A stretch of 64,000 nucleotides of DNA. It comes from JAOAPY01 sp038237475 (GTDB lineage Bacteria; Acidobacteriota; Blastocatellia; Pyrinomonadales; Pyrinomonadaceae). The stretch spans positions 62,001 to 126,000 of the forward strand of contig JBBRYS010000006.1 of assembly GCA_038237475.1 (NCBI GenBank), read 5' to 3'. This document shows positions 15,692 through 23,983 of this stretch, piece after piece; position 1 is the first letter of the stretch; each line of letters opens with the position of its first letter. A program made the translations under genes and the position numbers. The notes under the pieces are model-generated. The model was given only the letters and a program-made list of their open reading frames with translations. It did not search any database and was not told where the DNA came from.

Positions 15692-17568
15692 ATGTTGCCC
15701 GCCAATCCGGCGTCACACAATTGGGGCAGGACTCCCGGGAGCGACCGGGGCCGGCGGTTGAACCTGTAACTCTGGTTGGGCTGTTGGAGCTGGCCGGGCG
15801 TCTTCACGCCAAACCCGATCTCCTCAATTACAAGAAAGACGGGCACTGGCAGGCTGTCTCTGCCAACGAATTTCTAACCCGCGCTCGCAGCATCGGCGCC
15901 GGCCTTTACACACTCGGCGTGCGCCCACAGGATCGGGTGGCGCTGTTGTCTGAAAGTCGCCTGGAGTGGACGCTGGCCGATGCCGGTTGTCAGTTCGCCT
16001 GCGCGATCGATGTACCCATCTACCCAACCCAGACACCGGCTCAGGCCGCCTACATCCTGCGCGACTCAGGCGCGCGCGTCCTGATACTGGCCACAAATGA
16101 GAAGCTGGCGCAGCTTGATGAGGTACTGAAAGACTGCCCCGCCATCGAGCACATAATTATTTTTGCGGAAGCAGGCGTAGTGCCGGGCTCGACCATTACT
16201 TTGACCGAACTCGAAGCAAAGGGCCGTGAGTTGGAAGCAAAACAGCCCGGCCTGGTCTCAGAAATAGCACACCAGGCTCAAGCGGACGATCTGGCCACTA
16301 TCATTTACACGTCGGGCACTACGGGCGAGCCAAAAGGCGTGATGTTGACGCACAAGAATCTGGTTTCCAATGTACTCAGTTCGTCGAGCCGCTTTACCTT
16401 TTCCCCGAATGACAAGGTTTTAAGCGTGTTGCCACTCTCGCATGTCTTCGAGCGCACTGCCATGTACATGTATTTGCACAACGGCATGGCGATCTATTTT
16501 GGCGAATCGCTCGATCACATCGGACAGAACCTGCGTGAAGTAAGACCGACGATTTTTGTCGGGGTGCCGCGCATCTTTGAAAAAATTCTGGCGCGAGTGA
16601 AAGAGAACGCAGCTGCACAAGGCGGATTAAATGTGGCGATCTTTAACTGGAGCATCGCCGTGGGAACCGCGGTCGCCAGGCTGCAGCTCAGACATGAGAA
16701 AGTTCCCTTCCTGCTGGCCCGGAAACACCAGCTGGCGGAGATGTTTGTATTCGCGAAGTGGCGTAAGGCTTTGGGCGGGCGCATTCGCTTGTTAATTTCC
16801 GGGGGCGCTGCCCTGCCCGCGGAGCTCGGCTATATTTATGTTGGTGCTGGTTTGCCGATTGTGCAGGGTTACGGTCTGACTGAAACATCGCCGGTAATTA
16901 CCGGCGGCGTGCCTAACGACAGCCGCATGGGCACAGTCGGCAAAGCCATTCCGGAGGTTGAGATTCGCATCGCCAGCGATGGCGAGATTGAAGTGCGTGG
17001 GCCAAACGTGATGCGCGGTTATTACAACAAACCGGCCGAGACTGCCGCGGTCTTTACAGAGGATGGCTGGTTCAGAACCGGCGACATTGGCGCTCTCGAC
17101 GCCGACGGCTTTCTTTCCATAACTGACCGTAAGAAGGAATTGTTTAAGACTTCGGGCGGCAAGTACATTGCTCCCCAACATATCGAGGAATTAATAAAGG
17201 GGTCGCGTTTTGTTAACCAGGTGGTCTTGATTGGCAACGAGCGTAGATTTCCTGCGGCGTTGATTGTGCCTGACTGGGAGAGCATTGAATCCTATGCCAA
17301 AATCAAAGGCATCGAATGGCGCTCGCATGCCGAGCTTTGCCGGCACCCGCGCGTGATCGATTTATTTGAAAGACAGGTAGCGGCTTTGACACCGGCCCTG
17401 GCTAAATATGAAAAGGTGAAAAAGGTGGCGCTGCTCGAGAATGAATTGACCATTGACGGGGGGGAACTTACTCCCACCTTAAAAGTTAAGCGTCGCATCG
17501 TTGATGAAAAGTATCGCAGTCTGATCGATCGGCTGTATGCCGAAGCGGAAGAAAGCTTAAAACCCTAG
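15688..17568 (+). CDS. Long-chain fatty acid-CoA ligase (AMP-forming)
   Basis: 626 residues of the ANL superfamily. The P-loop signature is present (TIIYTSGTTGEPKGVMLTHK, about 205-225), with the motif GYGLTETSPVI and the acyl-activating GWFRTGDIGALDADGFL plus ITDRKKELFKTSGGKYI near the C-terminal hinge. The length and motifs match FadD15-type long-chain acyl-CoA synthetases: fatty acid + ATP + CoA gives acyl-CoA + AMP + PPi at the membrane surface. The GTG start overlaps the tetR stop by four bases; an MBL hydrolase follows after 6 nt. Confidence 0.93.
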   Translation: MNVARQSGVTQLGQDSRERPGPAVEPVTLVGLLELAGRLHAKPDLLNYKKDGHWQAVSANEFLTRARSIGAGLYTLGVRPQDRVALLSESRLEWTLADAGCQFACAIDVPIYPTQTPAQAAYILRDSGARVLILATNEKLAQLDEVLKDCPAIEHIIIFAEAGVVPGSTITLTELEAKGRELEAKQPGLVSEIAHQAQADDLATIIYTSGTTGEPKGVMLTHKNLVSNVLSSSSRFTFSPNDKVLSVLPLSHVFERTAMYMYLHNGMAIYFGESLDHIGQNLREVRPTIFVGVPRIFEKILARVKENAAAQGGLNVAIFNWSIAVGTAVARLQLRHEKVPFLLARKHQLAEMFVFAKWRKALGGRIRLLISGGAALPAELGYIYVGAGLPIVQGYGLTETSPVITGGVPNDSRMGTVGKAIPEVEIRIASDGEIEVRGPNVMRGYYNKPAETAAVFTEDGWFRTGDIGALDADGFLSITDRKKELFKTSGGKYIAPQHIEELIKGSRFVNQVVLIGNERRFPAALIVPDWESIESYAKIKGIEWRSHAELCRHPRVIDLFERQVAALTPALAKYEKVKKVALLENELTIDGGELTPTLKVKRRIVDEKYRSLIDRLYAEAEESLKP

Positions 17569-17574
17569 TAGCAA

Positions 17575-18279
17575 GTGAACGTTAGTATGATCATCGAAGA
17601 ATTAACCGTTACTGCCTTTCAACAACACACACGTATCGTTGGCTGCGAGAAAACCCGGCGCGCGATCTGTATAGATCCGGGCGACGATTCGGCCAGTATC
17701 AGAGACGCGATTGACCGTCATGGCTTCGAGTTGCAGGCGATCATCTGCACGCATGCGCACCTGGACCATATTGGCGGTGTGGCGGCTTTGAAAAAACTGA
17801 AGCCCGCAGCCAGAGTTCTCATTCACAAGGCTGACGAGTGGATTTATGAAGCGCTGCCGGAGCAGGCTGCGTGGATTGGAATTCCGCGCTCTCAATGGCA
17901 GGGTCTGGGTTTTGACTTCGCCAAACCACCCGCGATTGACGAGTACTGCGAGGACGGGCAGGTTTACCGCGTTGGCGAATTGAGCTTCACTTTCATCCAC
18001 TGTCCCGGACACACGCCAGGTCACATCGTGCTCTTTGAGGCGGCCGAACGAAAAGTCTTTGTCGGTGACGTCTTGTTCGCGGGTTCTGTAGGCCGGACGG
18101 ATTTGCCGGGCGGATCCACCGAGCAGTTACTGGATTCGATCATGAACAAACTGCTACCGCTCGGCGATGACGTAGCCGTTTATTCAGGGCATGGATCACT
18201 GACGACGATCGGACAGGAGAGGCTTACCAATCCGTTTCTCACCGGAGTTCAGGCGATTGGCCGCGGCGCCCGCTTCTAA
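17575..18279 (+). CDS. MBL-fold hydrolase (glyoxalase II-like)
   Basis: 234 residues. The metal-binding motif is present near residue 60 (CTHAHLDHIGG), as are the downstream ligands in HCPGHTPGHIVLFE, VGDVLFAGSVGRTDLPGG and YSGHGSLTTIG. These are the marks of binuclear-zinc hydroxyacylglutathione-hydrolase-like enzymes that cleave thioesters or related substrates. A GTG at 17575 is the first start; an ATG at 17587 is also possible. It is the last gene of the tetR/ligase operon, so an acyl-thioester substrate is conceivable, but the substrate cannot be read from the sequence. Confidence 0.88.
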   Translation: MNVSMIIEELTVTAFQQHTRIVGCEKTRRAICIDPGDDSASIRDAIDRHGFELQAIICTHAHLDHIGGVAALKKLKPAARVLIHKADEWIYEALPEQAAWIGIPRSQWQGLGFDFAKPPAIDEYCEDGQVYRVGELSFTFIHCPGHTPGHIVLFEAAERKVFVGDVLFAGSVGRTDLPGGSTEQLLDSIMNKLLPLGDDVAVYSGHGSLTTIGQERLTNPFLTGVQAIGRGARF

Positions 18280-18281
18280 AC

Positions 18282-18485
18282 TTACGTGCGGGGTTTCCGC
18301 AGCCGGCTTTCTTTCATTTCTTCCCAAAGGTCACGTTGCTCGCCATCGAGCTGGCTCGGCAGGGACTCAACCGGGACGTTGTGCACTTTGCAGAAGTGAC
18401 GCCAGAGAATAAACCGCTGGTCGAACTCGCCGGTTTCGTCTGAAATAATGTTGTCTACGGTTGGTTTGTCTGGTTGCTTGGCCAT
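18282..18485 (-). CDS. Conserved-looking small hypothetical protein
   Basis: 67 residues, polar and helical (FDQRFILWRHFCKVHNVPVE, QRDLWEEMKESRL), with a good ribosome binding site (GGAGA) 6 nt before the ATG. It converges on the MBL gene with only two bases between stops. No signal peptide or known motif. I do not recognise the family. Confidence 0.65.
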   Translation of the reverse strand: MAKQPDKPTVDNIISDETGEFDQRFILWRHFCKVHNVPVESLPSQLDGEQRDLWEEMKESRLRKPRT

Positions 18486-18921
18486 GCCCGTCTCCGCTTT
18501 GATATTAGGCTGAGTAGTTTAGCAAGTTTTTGCTTGAAAGGGCCAAAGCCTTTGGTGAAAATCCCGGCAAACGCGTACTTCGCTTCATTCTTCAATGCAC
18601 ACTGAGCTGAAGATCAGAGACCATCGGCTTTCAGCCGCATTGAGTTTCAATTCAATCTAGATTGAAGGAGCCAATGGCGGATCTATTAGTCCGCAACGCG
18701 GATGCGTGATGCCCAGCAGTTTACTGCTGGGAGAGGAGCCCGAATATTAGTAAGTCTCAATCCCGACTTATCCCAGCGATAAATCGCTGGGCTATTTTCA
18801 GGTGTCCGCTAAACCGGACGCAGAGGGAGCCGACTTTTTGGACAGCCGCTTATCGAGTTAGGCCAAATGAAACTCCGCCGCGACTGAGGTCCGTGGTGTC
18901 TCTTTTGTTAGGGAACAGCAA
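18486..18921. other. Intergenic 436 bp with palindromic repeats
   Basis: Contains the hairpin cluster at 18689-18820 and no recognisable gene. It separates the small hypothetical gene from the anti-sigma gene. Confidence 0.55.
18689..18820. repeat. Composite hairpin repeat, locus 1
   Basis: Four palindromes in a row: TCCGC around 18689-18704, CCCAGCAGT/ACTGCTGGG at 18712-18731, CCCAGCGAT/ATCGCTGGG at 18772-18791, and GTCCG/CGGAC at 18804-18819. The CCCAGC..GCTGGG and GTCCG..CGGAC pairings recur together at 25984-26069. Confidence 0.7.
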
Positions 18922-19731
18922 TCAGGCGGGTGTCAGCAGATACATTGGCCCGGTCGGAGCACGAACCCCATCCTGGGGCTCCAGCGTAACCGCAAATACA
19001 CCAGCAGTCAGCGCGTCAGCAGACAACTGATCGTCCATCATTGCTTCACCGGATGCGTCGGTTTTGAAAACGCCACCCGGCATTGGCGCACGCTTGCCGG
19101 CAATGAACCAAAGCTGGTAAGCCTTGCCGGCCGGAGCGGGCGGCAGCCCCTGGGCCATGAACACGGCTCGTCCGGATTTGCTGTCGACGGCGAGCATGCC
19201 GTGGGCGCCGGGCGCCTCTTTCGTTCCCGCCAGCGAGGCCATACGGGCGCCCGGAGTCGTCAACAACTGGAGCAGCTTTTGTTTCTGATCCAGTTGACTA
19301 CTCGTCACTTTAATTTGGTCCTGGAGGCGAGCGAGATCCTCGCGCGTGCGGACATTTTGTCGCCACAACGCCACCAGCCCGACCACCAGTCCGATGAAGA
19401 TAACTGCGGCAGCGATAGCTTCGAATCCCCAGGTCCGGCGCGGCTGTAGTTGCTTAGGGGCCGCCGGTCTCGAAATTGGAACGACGTTATTCACTTTCCC
19501 AACCTGTGCTTCGGCGCGCACCTCTGCGAGTATGCGTTCGCGAACTCCGGCTGAAGGCTCAAGCGGCGCGACCGAGTAGGCCAGAGCGCCGGCTGTCTCA
19601 TGCCATGCATCGAGCTCTGCTCGACAGTCAGCGCAGGTCTCGAGATGCTGTTCCAGAGCTATCGCCTCAGCGCCATCAATTGTTGACAGCGATACGAACG
19701 GCAGCAATGCTTTGTGATCTTCGTGAATCAT
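18922..19731 (-). CDS. Anti-sigma factor (RskA-like, membrane)
   Basis: 269 residues. The N terminus has the zinc-finger anti-sigma pattern (LEQHLETCADCRAELDAWHE; His-x3-Cys-x2-Cys), followed by one transmembrane helix (AIAAAVIFIGLVVGLVALW, about 105-123) and an RskA-type C-terminal domain facing outward (PAPAGKAYQLWFIAGKRAPM, FAVTLEPQDG). Such proteins bind and inhibit an ECF sigma factor and are released by regulated proteolysis or redox signals. The cognate sigma gene lies 10 nt upstream in the same operon. Confidence 0.9.
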   Translation of the reverse strand: MIHEDHKALLPFVSLSTIDGAEAIALEQHLETCADCRAELDAWHETAGALAYSVAPLEPSAGVRERILAEVRAEAQVGKVNNVVPISRPAAPKQLQPRRTWGFEAIAAAVIFIGLVVGLVALWRQNVRTREDLARLQDQIKVTSSQLDQKQKLLQLLTTPGARMASLAGTKEAPGAHGMLAVDSKSGRAVFMAQGLPPAPAGKAYQLWFIAGKRAPMPGGVFKTDASGEAMMDDQLSADALTAGVFAVTLEPQDGVRAPTGPMYLLTPA

Positions 19732-19741
19732 CGAACCATAC

Positions 19742-20320
19742 TTAAAATGAACGCAGGCTCTCGCTCCTGTTACCCAGGACCTCTCGTAATTTGATCATCC
19801 CTGATCGCATTCTTGTCTTAACGGTGCCCAGCGGCGTTTTTAGCTGGGTGGCAATTTCGGTTTGCGTCAATCCGTCAAAGTAGGCCAGCAGCAAAGTCTG
19901 GCGCTGATCTTCGGGAATTTCGGCCAGCGCCTCCGCTACGATCTCCTTTTGCTCCGCCTGGTAAGCGTGCTGCACCGCATCTGACGCTTCGGGCGGAGCC
20001 TCCTGCGCCGTAGCCGTGGCGAGGCGCTCGCGGGCGCTTAGCTGCCGCAATCTATCAATGGCGCGACTGCGGGCGAGCGTGACGAGCCAGGTAAAGGCCT
20101 TGCCTCTATCCTCATCAAAATCAGCCGCCCGCTTCCAGACCTGAATGAAAACCTCCTGCAATATATCCTCAGCCTCTTCACGGCTGTTCAATATACGAAC
20201 GAGGAGACCAAAGAGGATGAGGCGGTAACGATCATAGAACGCTGCTAACGCCTGGTCGTCGCGTTGAGCGATGGCGCGCAGGAGGTCAGCATCGGTGGTT
20301 TGTGCTGGTTCAGGCTGCAA
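19742..20320 (-). CDS. ECF RNA polymerase sigma factor (SigK-like)
   Basis: 192 residues with region 2 (AFYDRYRLILFGLLVRILNS, EEAEDILQEVFIQVWKRA, GKAFTWLVTLARSRAIDRLR) and region 4 (LLAYFDGLTQTEIATQLKTP, LGTVKTRMRSGMIKLREVL). It directs RNA polymerase to a small regulon, held off by the RskA-like protein encoded 10 nt downstream. The pairing with an RskA-type anti-sigma points to the SigK group of ECF factors; the inducing signal cannot be read. Confidence 0.92.
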   Translation of the reverse strand: MQPEPAQTTDADLLRAIAQRDDQALAAFYDRYRLILFGLLVRILNSREEAEDILQEVFIQVWKRAADFDEDRGKAFTWLVTLARSRAIDRLRQLSARERLATATAQEAPPEASDAVQHAYQAEQKEIVAEALAEIPEDQRQTLLLAYFDGLTQTEIATQLKTPLGTVKTRMRSGMIKLREVLGNRSESLRSF

Positions 20321-20382
20321 ATCGGTTGATTCTCAGATTCTGCGAATTTACGACCAGCCTCGACGATGGGGGCAGAGAGGCC

Positions 20383-20413
20383 AAAAATTAAGGCGGAGCC
20401 CAAGGCCCCGCCC
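20383..20413 (-). terminator. Rho-independent terminator after the aldolase gene
   Basis: On the minus strand a GC stem (GGCGG...CCGCC with an inner GCC/GGC) is followed by TTAATTTTT, placed 12 nt after the aldolase stop. Confidence 0.7.
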
Positions 20414-20424
20414 ACTGAAGCCAA

Positions 20425-21528
20425 TCAGGCGATGGTGATTTCGCTGGACAGGTAAACGTCCTGAATAGCGTTCAGCAATCCAATGCCCTCACTCATCGGC
20501 CTTTGGAAAGCTTTACGGCCTGAGATTAACCCGGTACCGCCGCCGCGCTTGTTAATGACTGCGGTGCGAACGGCCTCCGCCAAATCGCTGGCGCCCTTGG
20601 ACTCGCCTCCGGAATTGATCAGACCACAGCGTCCCATGTAGCAGTTGGCCACCTGGTAGCGCACGAGATCGATCGGGTTATCACTGCTAAGTTTTTCGTA
20701 AACCAGCTTGCTCGTCTTACCGTAGGAATGGCCGAGTTCTTTCTCCACCGCCGGATAACCACCGTTACGCTCAGGTAGTTTCTGCTTGATGATGTCGGCC
20801 TGTATTGTGACGCCGAGGTGATTAGCCTGTCCAGTCAGGTCGGCCGAGGTGTGCATGTCGCCCTCAGGTGTCTTGAACTTTGAATTGCGGATATAGCACC
20901 AGAGGATCGTAGCCATGCCGAGTTCGTGAGCGGTGGCAAACGCATTCGCTATTTCCGTTATCTGCCGGGTTGATTCGTCGGAGCCGAAATAGATGGTTGC
21001 GCCCACAGCTACCGCGCCCATGTTGTGCGCTTCCTTCACCGTGCCAAACAACACCTGATCGAATTTGTTGGGCAGGGTCAGTAACTCGTTGTGATTGATC
21101 TTCACGATGAAGGGAATCTTGTGGGCGTACTTACGCGCGACGCTGCCCAGCACGCCGAAGGTTGACGCCACCGCGTTACAGCCGCCTTCGATCGCCAACT
21201 TCACGATATTCTCGGGATCGAAGTAAAGGGGGTTGGGGGCAAAAGACGCTCCGGCTGAGTGCTCGATACCCTGGTCTACCGGGAGGATCGAAAGGTAACC
21301 TGTGCCCGCCAGTCGGCCGTTGGCGAACAATGATTGCATTGAGCGGAGCACCGCTGGTGAACGGTCTGAGTAGGCCCAAATGCGATCGATAAAATCAGGC
21401 CCGGGCAAATTCAACTGTTCTTTGGGAATAGTGTGCGATGTATGGTCGAGCAGGGTCCTCGCATTATCGCCGAGCAGTTCTTCAATATGTTGAATCGCCG
21501 TCTCCGAGCGTTTCAGTTCAGTAACCAT
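20425..21528 (-). CDS. Class I fructose-bisphosphate aldolase (FbaB/DhnA type)
   Basis: About 367 residues from the ATG at 21528, which has GAGAAGGA just upstream; an in-frame start 14 codons earlier lacks support. Visible blocks are SILPVDQGIEHSAGASFAPN, EGGCNAVASTFGVLG, IPFIVKINHNELL, VGATIYFGSDES and CGLINSGGESKGASDLAEAV. This matches archaeal-type (DhnA) class I aldolases, which use a Schiff-base lysine to split fructose 1,6-bisphosphate in glycolysis and gluconeogenesis. It is a monocistronic unit with its own promoter-like box and terminator. Confidence 0.9.
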   Translation of the reverse strand: MVTELKRSETAIQHIEELLGDNARTLLDHTSHTIPKEQLNLPGPDFIDRIWAYSDRSPAVLRSMQSLFANGRLAGTGYLSILPVDQGIEHSAGASFAPNPLYFDPENIVKLAIEGGCNAVASTFGVLGSVARKYAHKIPFIVKINHNELLTLPNKFDQVLFGTVKEAHNMGAVAVGATIYFGSDESTRQITEIANAFATAHELGMATILWCYIRNSKFKTPEGDMHTSADLTGQANHLGVTIQADIIKQKLPERNGGYPAVEKELGHSYGKTSKLVYEKLSSDNPIDLVRYQVANCYMGRCGLINSGGESKGASDLAEAVRTAVINKRGGGTGLISGRKAFQRPMSEGIGLLNAIQDVYLSSEITIA

Positions 21529-21962
21529 TGTCCTTCTCCCATCCTCAAAATGCCGGCCCCAGCCTGGCATGTCGTCTTTATTTTTTGGGCCGAAATTATA
21601 CCATAGGGCTTACGCTGAGAGCCTCCAGCCGCTCGAGTCAGGAGAATCTTAAATCGATGCCACTACATTCGTTTGCTCTCAAATCCTCTCTGCGTCAGAC
21701 TAAGGGACTCTTCAGTTCCATGCAGCAACAATAAAATGGAATCATTTACCTTTCATTGGAAGCGTTTCTGAAGTAAAATTTTCGCCGCCAAGAGAGAAGT
21801 GCCCTTTTCCGTATCGTTAGCTCTTTTCTCAAAAAACAGTTCTTTTTCTCAAAGATACTAAATCAGCCGAAGGTAGCGACTTCCCGGCCCGCCGCTTTCG
21901 ACCATCCTCCAACTCGCGATCAATCTCAAAAGTTGCACGCGATTTACTGAAAGGTCAAAAGA
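21529..21962. other. Divergent intergenic region, 434 bp
   Basis: Lies between the minus-strand aldolase and plus-strand DUF3857 genes, so it must hold both promoters. The aldolase-side extended -10 box is listed separately. A 68-codon plus-strand ORF here (21528-21734) lacks coding character. No RNA gene recognised. Confidence 0.5.
21595..21603 (-). promoter_or_regulatory. Extended -10 promoter element for the aldolase gene
   Basis: On the minus strand the sequence reads TGGTATAAT, a consensus extended -10 (TGnTATAAT), about 70 nt before the aldolase ATG. No good -35 is seen at 16-18 nt, which is tolerated with extended -10 boxes. Confidence 0.5.
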
Positions 21963-23957
21963 ATGTCCCTCAAGCGTTTCAGGGCCTTACTAATACTTCC
22001 GTCTCTTTTTTTTGTTTTTCCCGCAGTGACCAGGGCCGGTGGCGATGACTGGCGGCCCGTCGATCCTGCCCTCCTCGCGTTGAAGGCTTCGGTAGTTGAA
22101 AAGGATGCCGACGCGGAAGCCGTCTTCTGGGAGGTGCGTCTGGAGGATGAGCTTGATGGCGACTCGCCGCGCACCGTCATGAATCATTACGTCCGCATTA
22201 AAGTCTTCACCGAGCGTGGGCGCGAGTCGCAGAGCAAGATCGATATTGCCTTTCTTAGCAATTGGCAAGTCAAGAATATTGCCGCTCGCACTATTAAGCC
22301 TGACGGAACCATCGTTGAACTCAAAAAGTCTGACGTTCTGGAACGAACCATTGAGAAGGAAAATGGCCGCAAAGTAAAAGCCAAATCGTTTGCCATGCCT
22401 GGAGTGGAACCGGGCGCGGTCATTGAATATCGCTGGAAAGAAATGCGCAATGACCGCCTGGCGAATTACATTCGTCTTTACTTCCAAAGAGATGTTCCGG
22501 TGCAGTTGGTCAAGTATTACATCAAGCCGCTGTCGCTTCCGGGTTTTCCTTTCGGCATGCGCGCGAAAACGTTTAATGGCGCCATCAATCCTTTCGTTAA
22601 AGAGAAGGACGGCTTTTACAGCGTCACGATGAATAACGTCCCGGCCTTTCATGAAGAGCCGCGCATGCCACCTGAGGATTCTGTGCGTCCCTGGATGTTG
22701 ATCTACTACTCCGAGGACACAAAACTCGATGGCGAAAAGTTTTGGAAATCGCTTGGCAAGAAGTACTACGAGGACAACAAGCCTCGCATGAAGGTCAGCG
22801 ACGAAGTAAAGCAGACCGCCGCAGCCACCATCGCCGGCGCGGCCACTGACGAGGAAAAGCTGGCAAAGCTATTCGAGTTTTGCCGTGGCAAAATCAAGAA
22901 CATTAATGATGATGCCTCCGGCATGACGTCAGAAGAGCGCGCCAAATTGAAGGAGAATAAATCTCCCTCGGATACACTGAAGCGGGGTATGGGAACCGGC
23001 ACCGATATCGACATGTTATTTGCGGCTCTCGCGAACGCGTCGGGTTTCGAGGCGAGAGTGGTAAACCTCTCAGACCGGAGTGATATTTTCTTCGACAAGA
23101 GCTTTCCCGATGACTACTTCCTGCAAACCTATGACATTGCAGTCAAAGTTGGAGACGGGTGGCGCTTCTATGATCCAGCCAGCACCTACGTGCCGATGGG
23201 CATGCTGCGTTGGCAGGAAGAATCGCAACCAGCTCTGCTTTCGGATCCCAAAGAGCCTATCTGGATCGAAACGCCGCTGTCACCGCCGGATAAATCGAAG
23301 ATTGTGCGCACAGCCAAATTTACCTTGAGCGAAGACGGGACTCTCGAAGGCGATGCTCGGATTGAGTATTACGGTCACCCCGGAGTTTATCGCAAAGAAT
23401 GGGACGACGATGATTCACCCGCGCAACGCGAGGAAACGTTGCGCAGCAGTGTCAAGAGTCAGATGAGCACGGCTGAGCTTTCAAATATCAGGATCGAAAA
23501 TGTCACCGATCCGATCAAGCCTTACACCTATATCTACCATGTGCGGGTGCCGGGCTATGCCCAGCGCACAGGTAAAAGACTCTTCCTGCAGCCGGCGTAT
23601 TTTGAGCATGGCATCGAGGCCCAATTTACCGCCAGCCAGCGTAAGTATGCGGTTTACTTCAGCTATCCGTGGTCCGAAGAGGACAAGGTCACAATTGATT
23701 TGCCACCAGGCTTTACGCTGGACAATGCCGACGCACCGGCGCCTTTCAGTGGGGGCGAAGTCAGTGACTACAGCCCCACACTGGGCGTGACTGCTGATAA
23801 GAAAACCATGGTCTATAGCCGCAAGTTCTTTTTCGGCGCCAGGAACAATATTATTTTTCCAGCCGCTGGATACGAACAGCTGAAAAAATATTTTGATTCC
23901 GTTCACCAGCAGGACAACCACACGGTCACTCTAAGACAGGATGCGGCTGCGAATTAA
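21963..23957 (+). CDS. DUF3857/transglutaminase-like exported protein, catalytic residues lost
   Basis: 664 residues with an N-terminal signal peptide (FRALLILPSLFFVFPAVTRA). The DUF3857 domain (about 60-240, VMNHYVRIKVFTERGRES, VIEYRWKEM) is followed by a transglutaminase-like core (about 290-430) and a beta-rich tail. Compared with the next gene, the catalytic Cys is replaced: the segment reads GMGTGTDIDMLFAALA, with Gly346 where the neighbour has Cys. The His position falls in QTYDIAVKV. Only the Asp of FYDPAS remains. It is therefore probably a binding or scaffolding protein in the periplasm. The intact paralogue follows 26 nt downstream, likely in one operon. Confidence 0.85.
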   Translation: MSLKRFRALLILPSLFFVFPAVTRAGGDDWRPVDPALLALKASVVEKDADAEAVFWEVRLEDELDGDSPRTVMNHYVRIKVFTERGRESQSKIDIAFLSNWQVKNIAARTIKPDGTIVELKKSDVLERTIEKENGRKVKAKSFAMPGVEPGAVIEYRWKEMRNDRLANYIRLYFQRDVPVQLVKYYIKPLSLPGFPFGMRAKTFNGAINPFVKEKDGFYSVTMNNVPAFHEEPRMPPEDSVRPWMLIYYSEDTKLDGEKFWKSLGKKYYEDNKPRMKVSDEVKQTAAATIAGAATDEEKLAKLFEFCRGKIKNINDDASGMTSEERAKLKENKSPSDTLKRGMGTGTDIDMLFAALANASGFEARVVNLSDRSDIFFDKSFPDDYFLQTYDIAVKVGDGWRFYDPASTYVPMGMLRWQEESQPALLSDPKEPIWIETPLSPPDKSKIVRTAKFTLSEDGTLEGDARIEYYGHPGVYRKEWDDDDSPAQREETLRSSVKSQMSTAELSNIRIENVTDPIKPYTYIYHVRVPGYAQRTGKRLFLQPAYFEHGIEAQFTASQRKYAVYFSYPWSEEDKVTIDLPPGFTLDNADAPAPFSGGEVSDYSPTLGVTADKKTMVYSRKFFFGARNNIIFPAAGYEQLKKYFDSVHQQDNHTVTLRQDAAAN

Positions 23958-23983
23958 GCGGTTTTTCGATAAGGAGTAAGGAA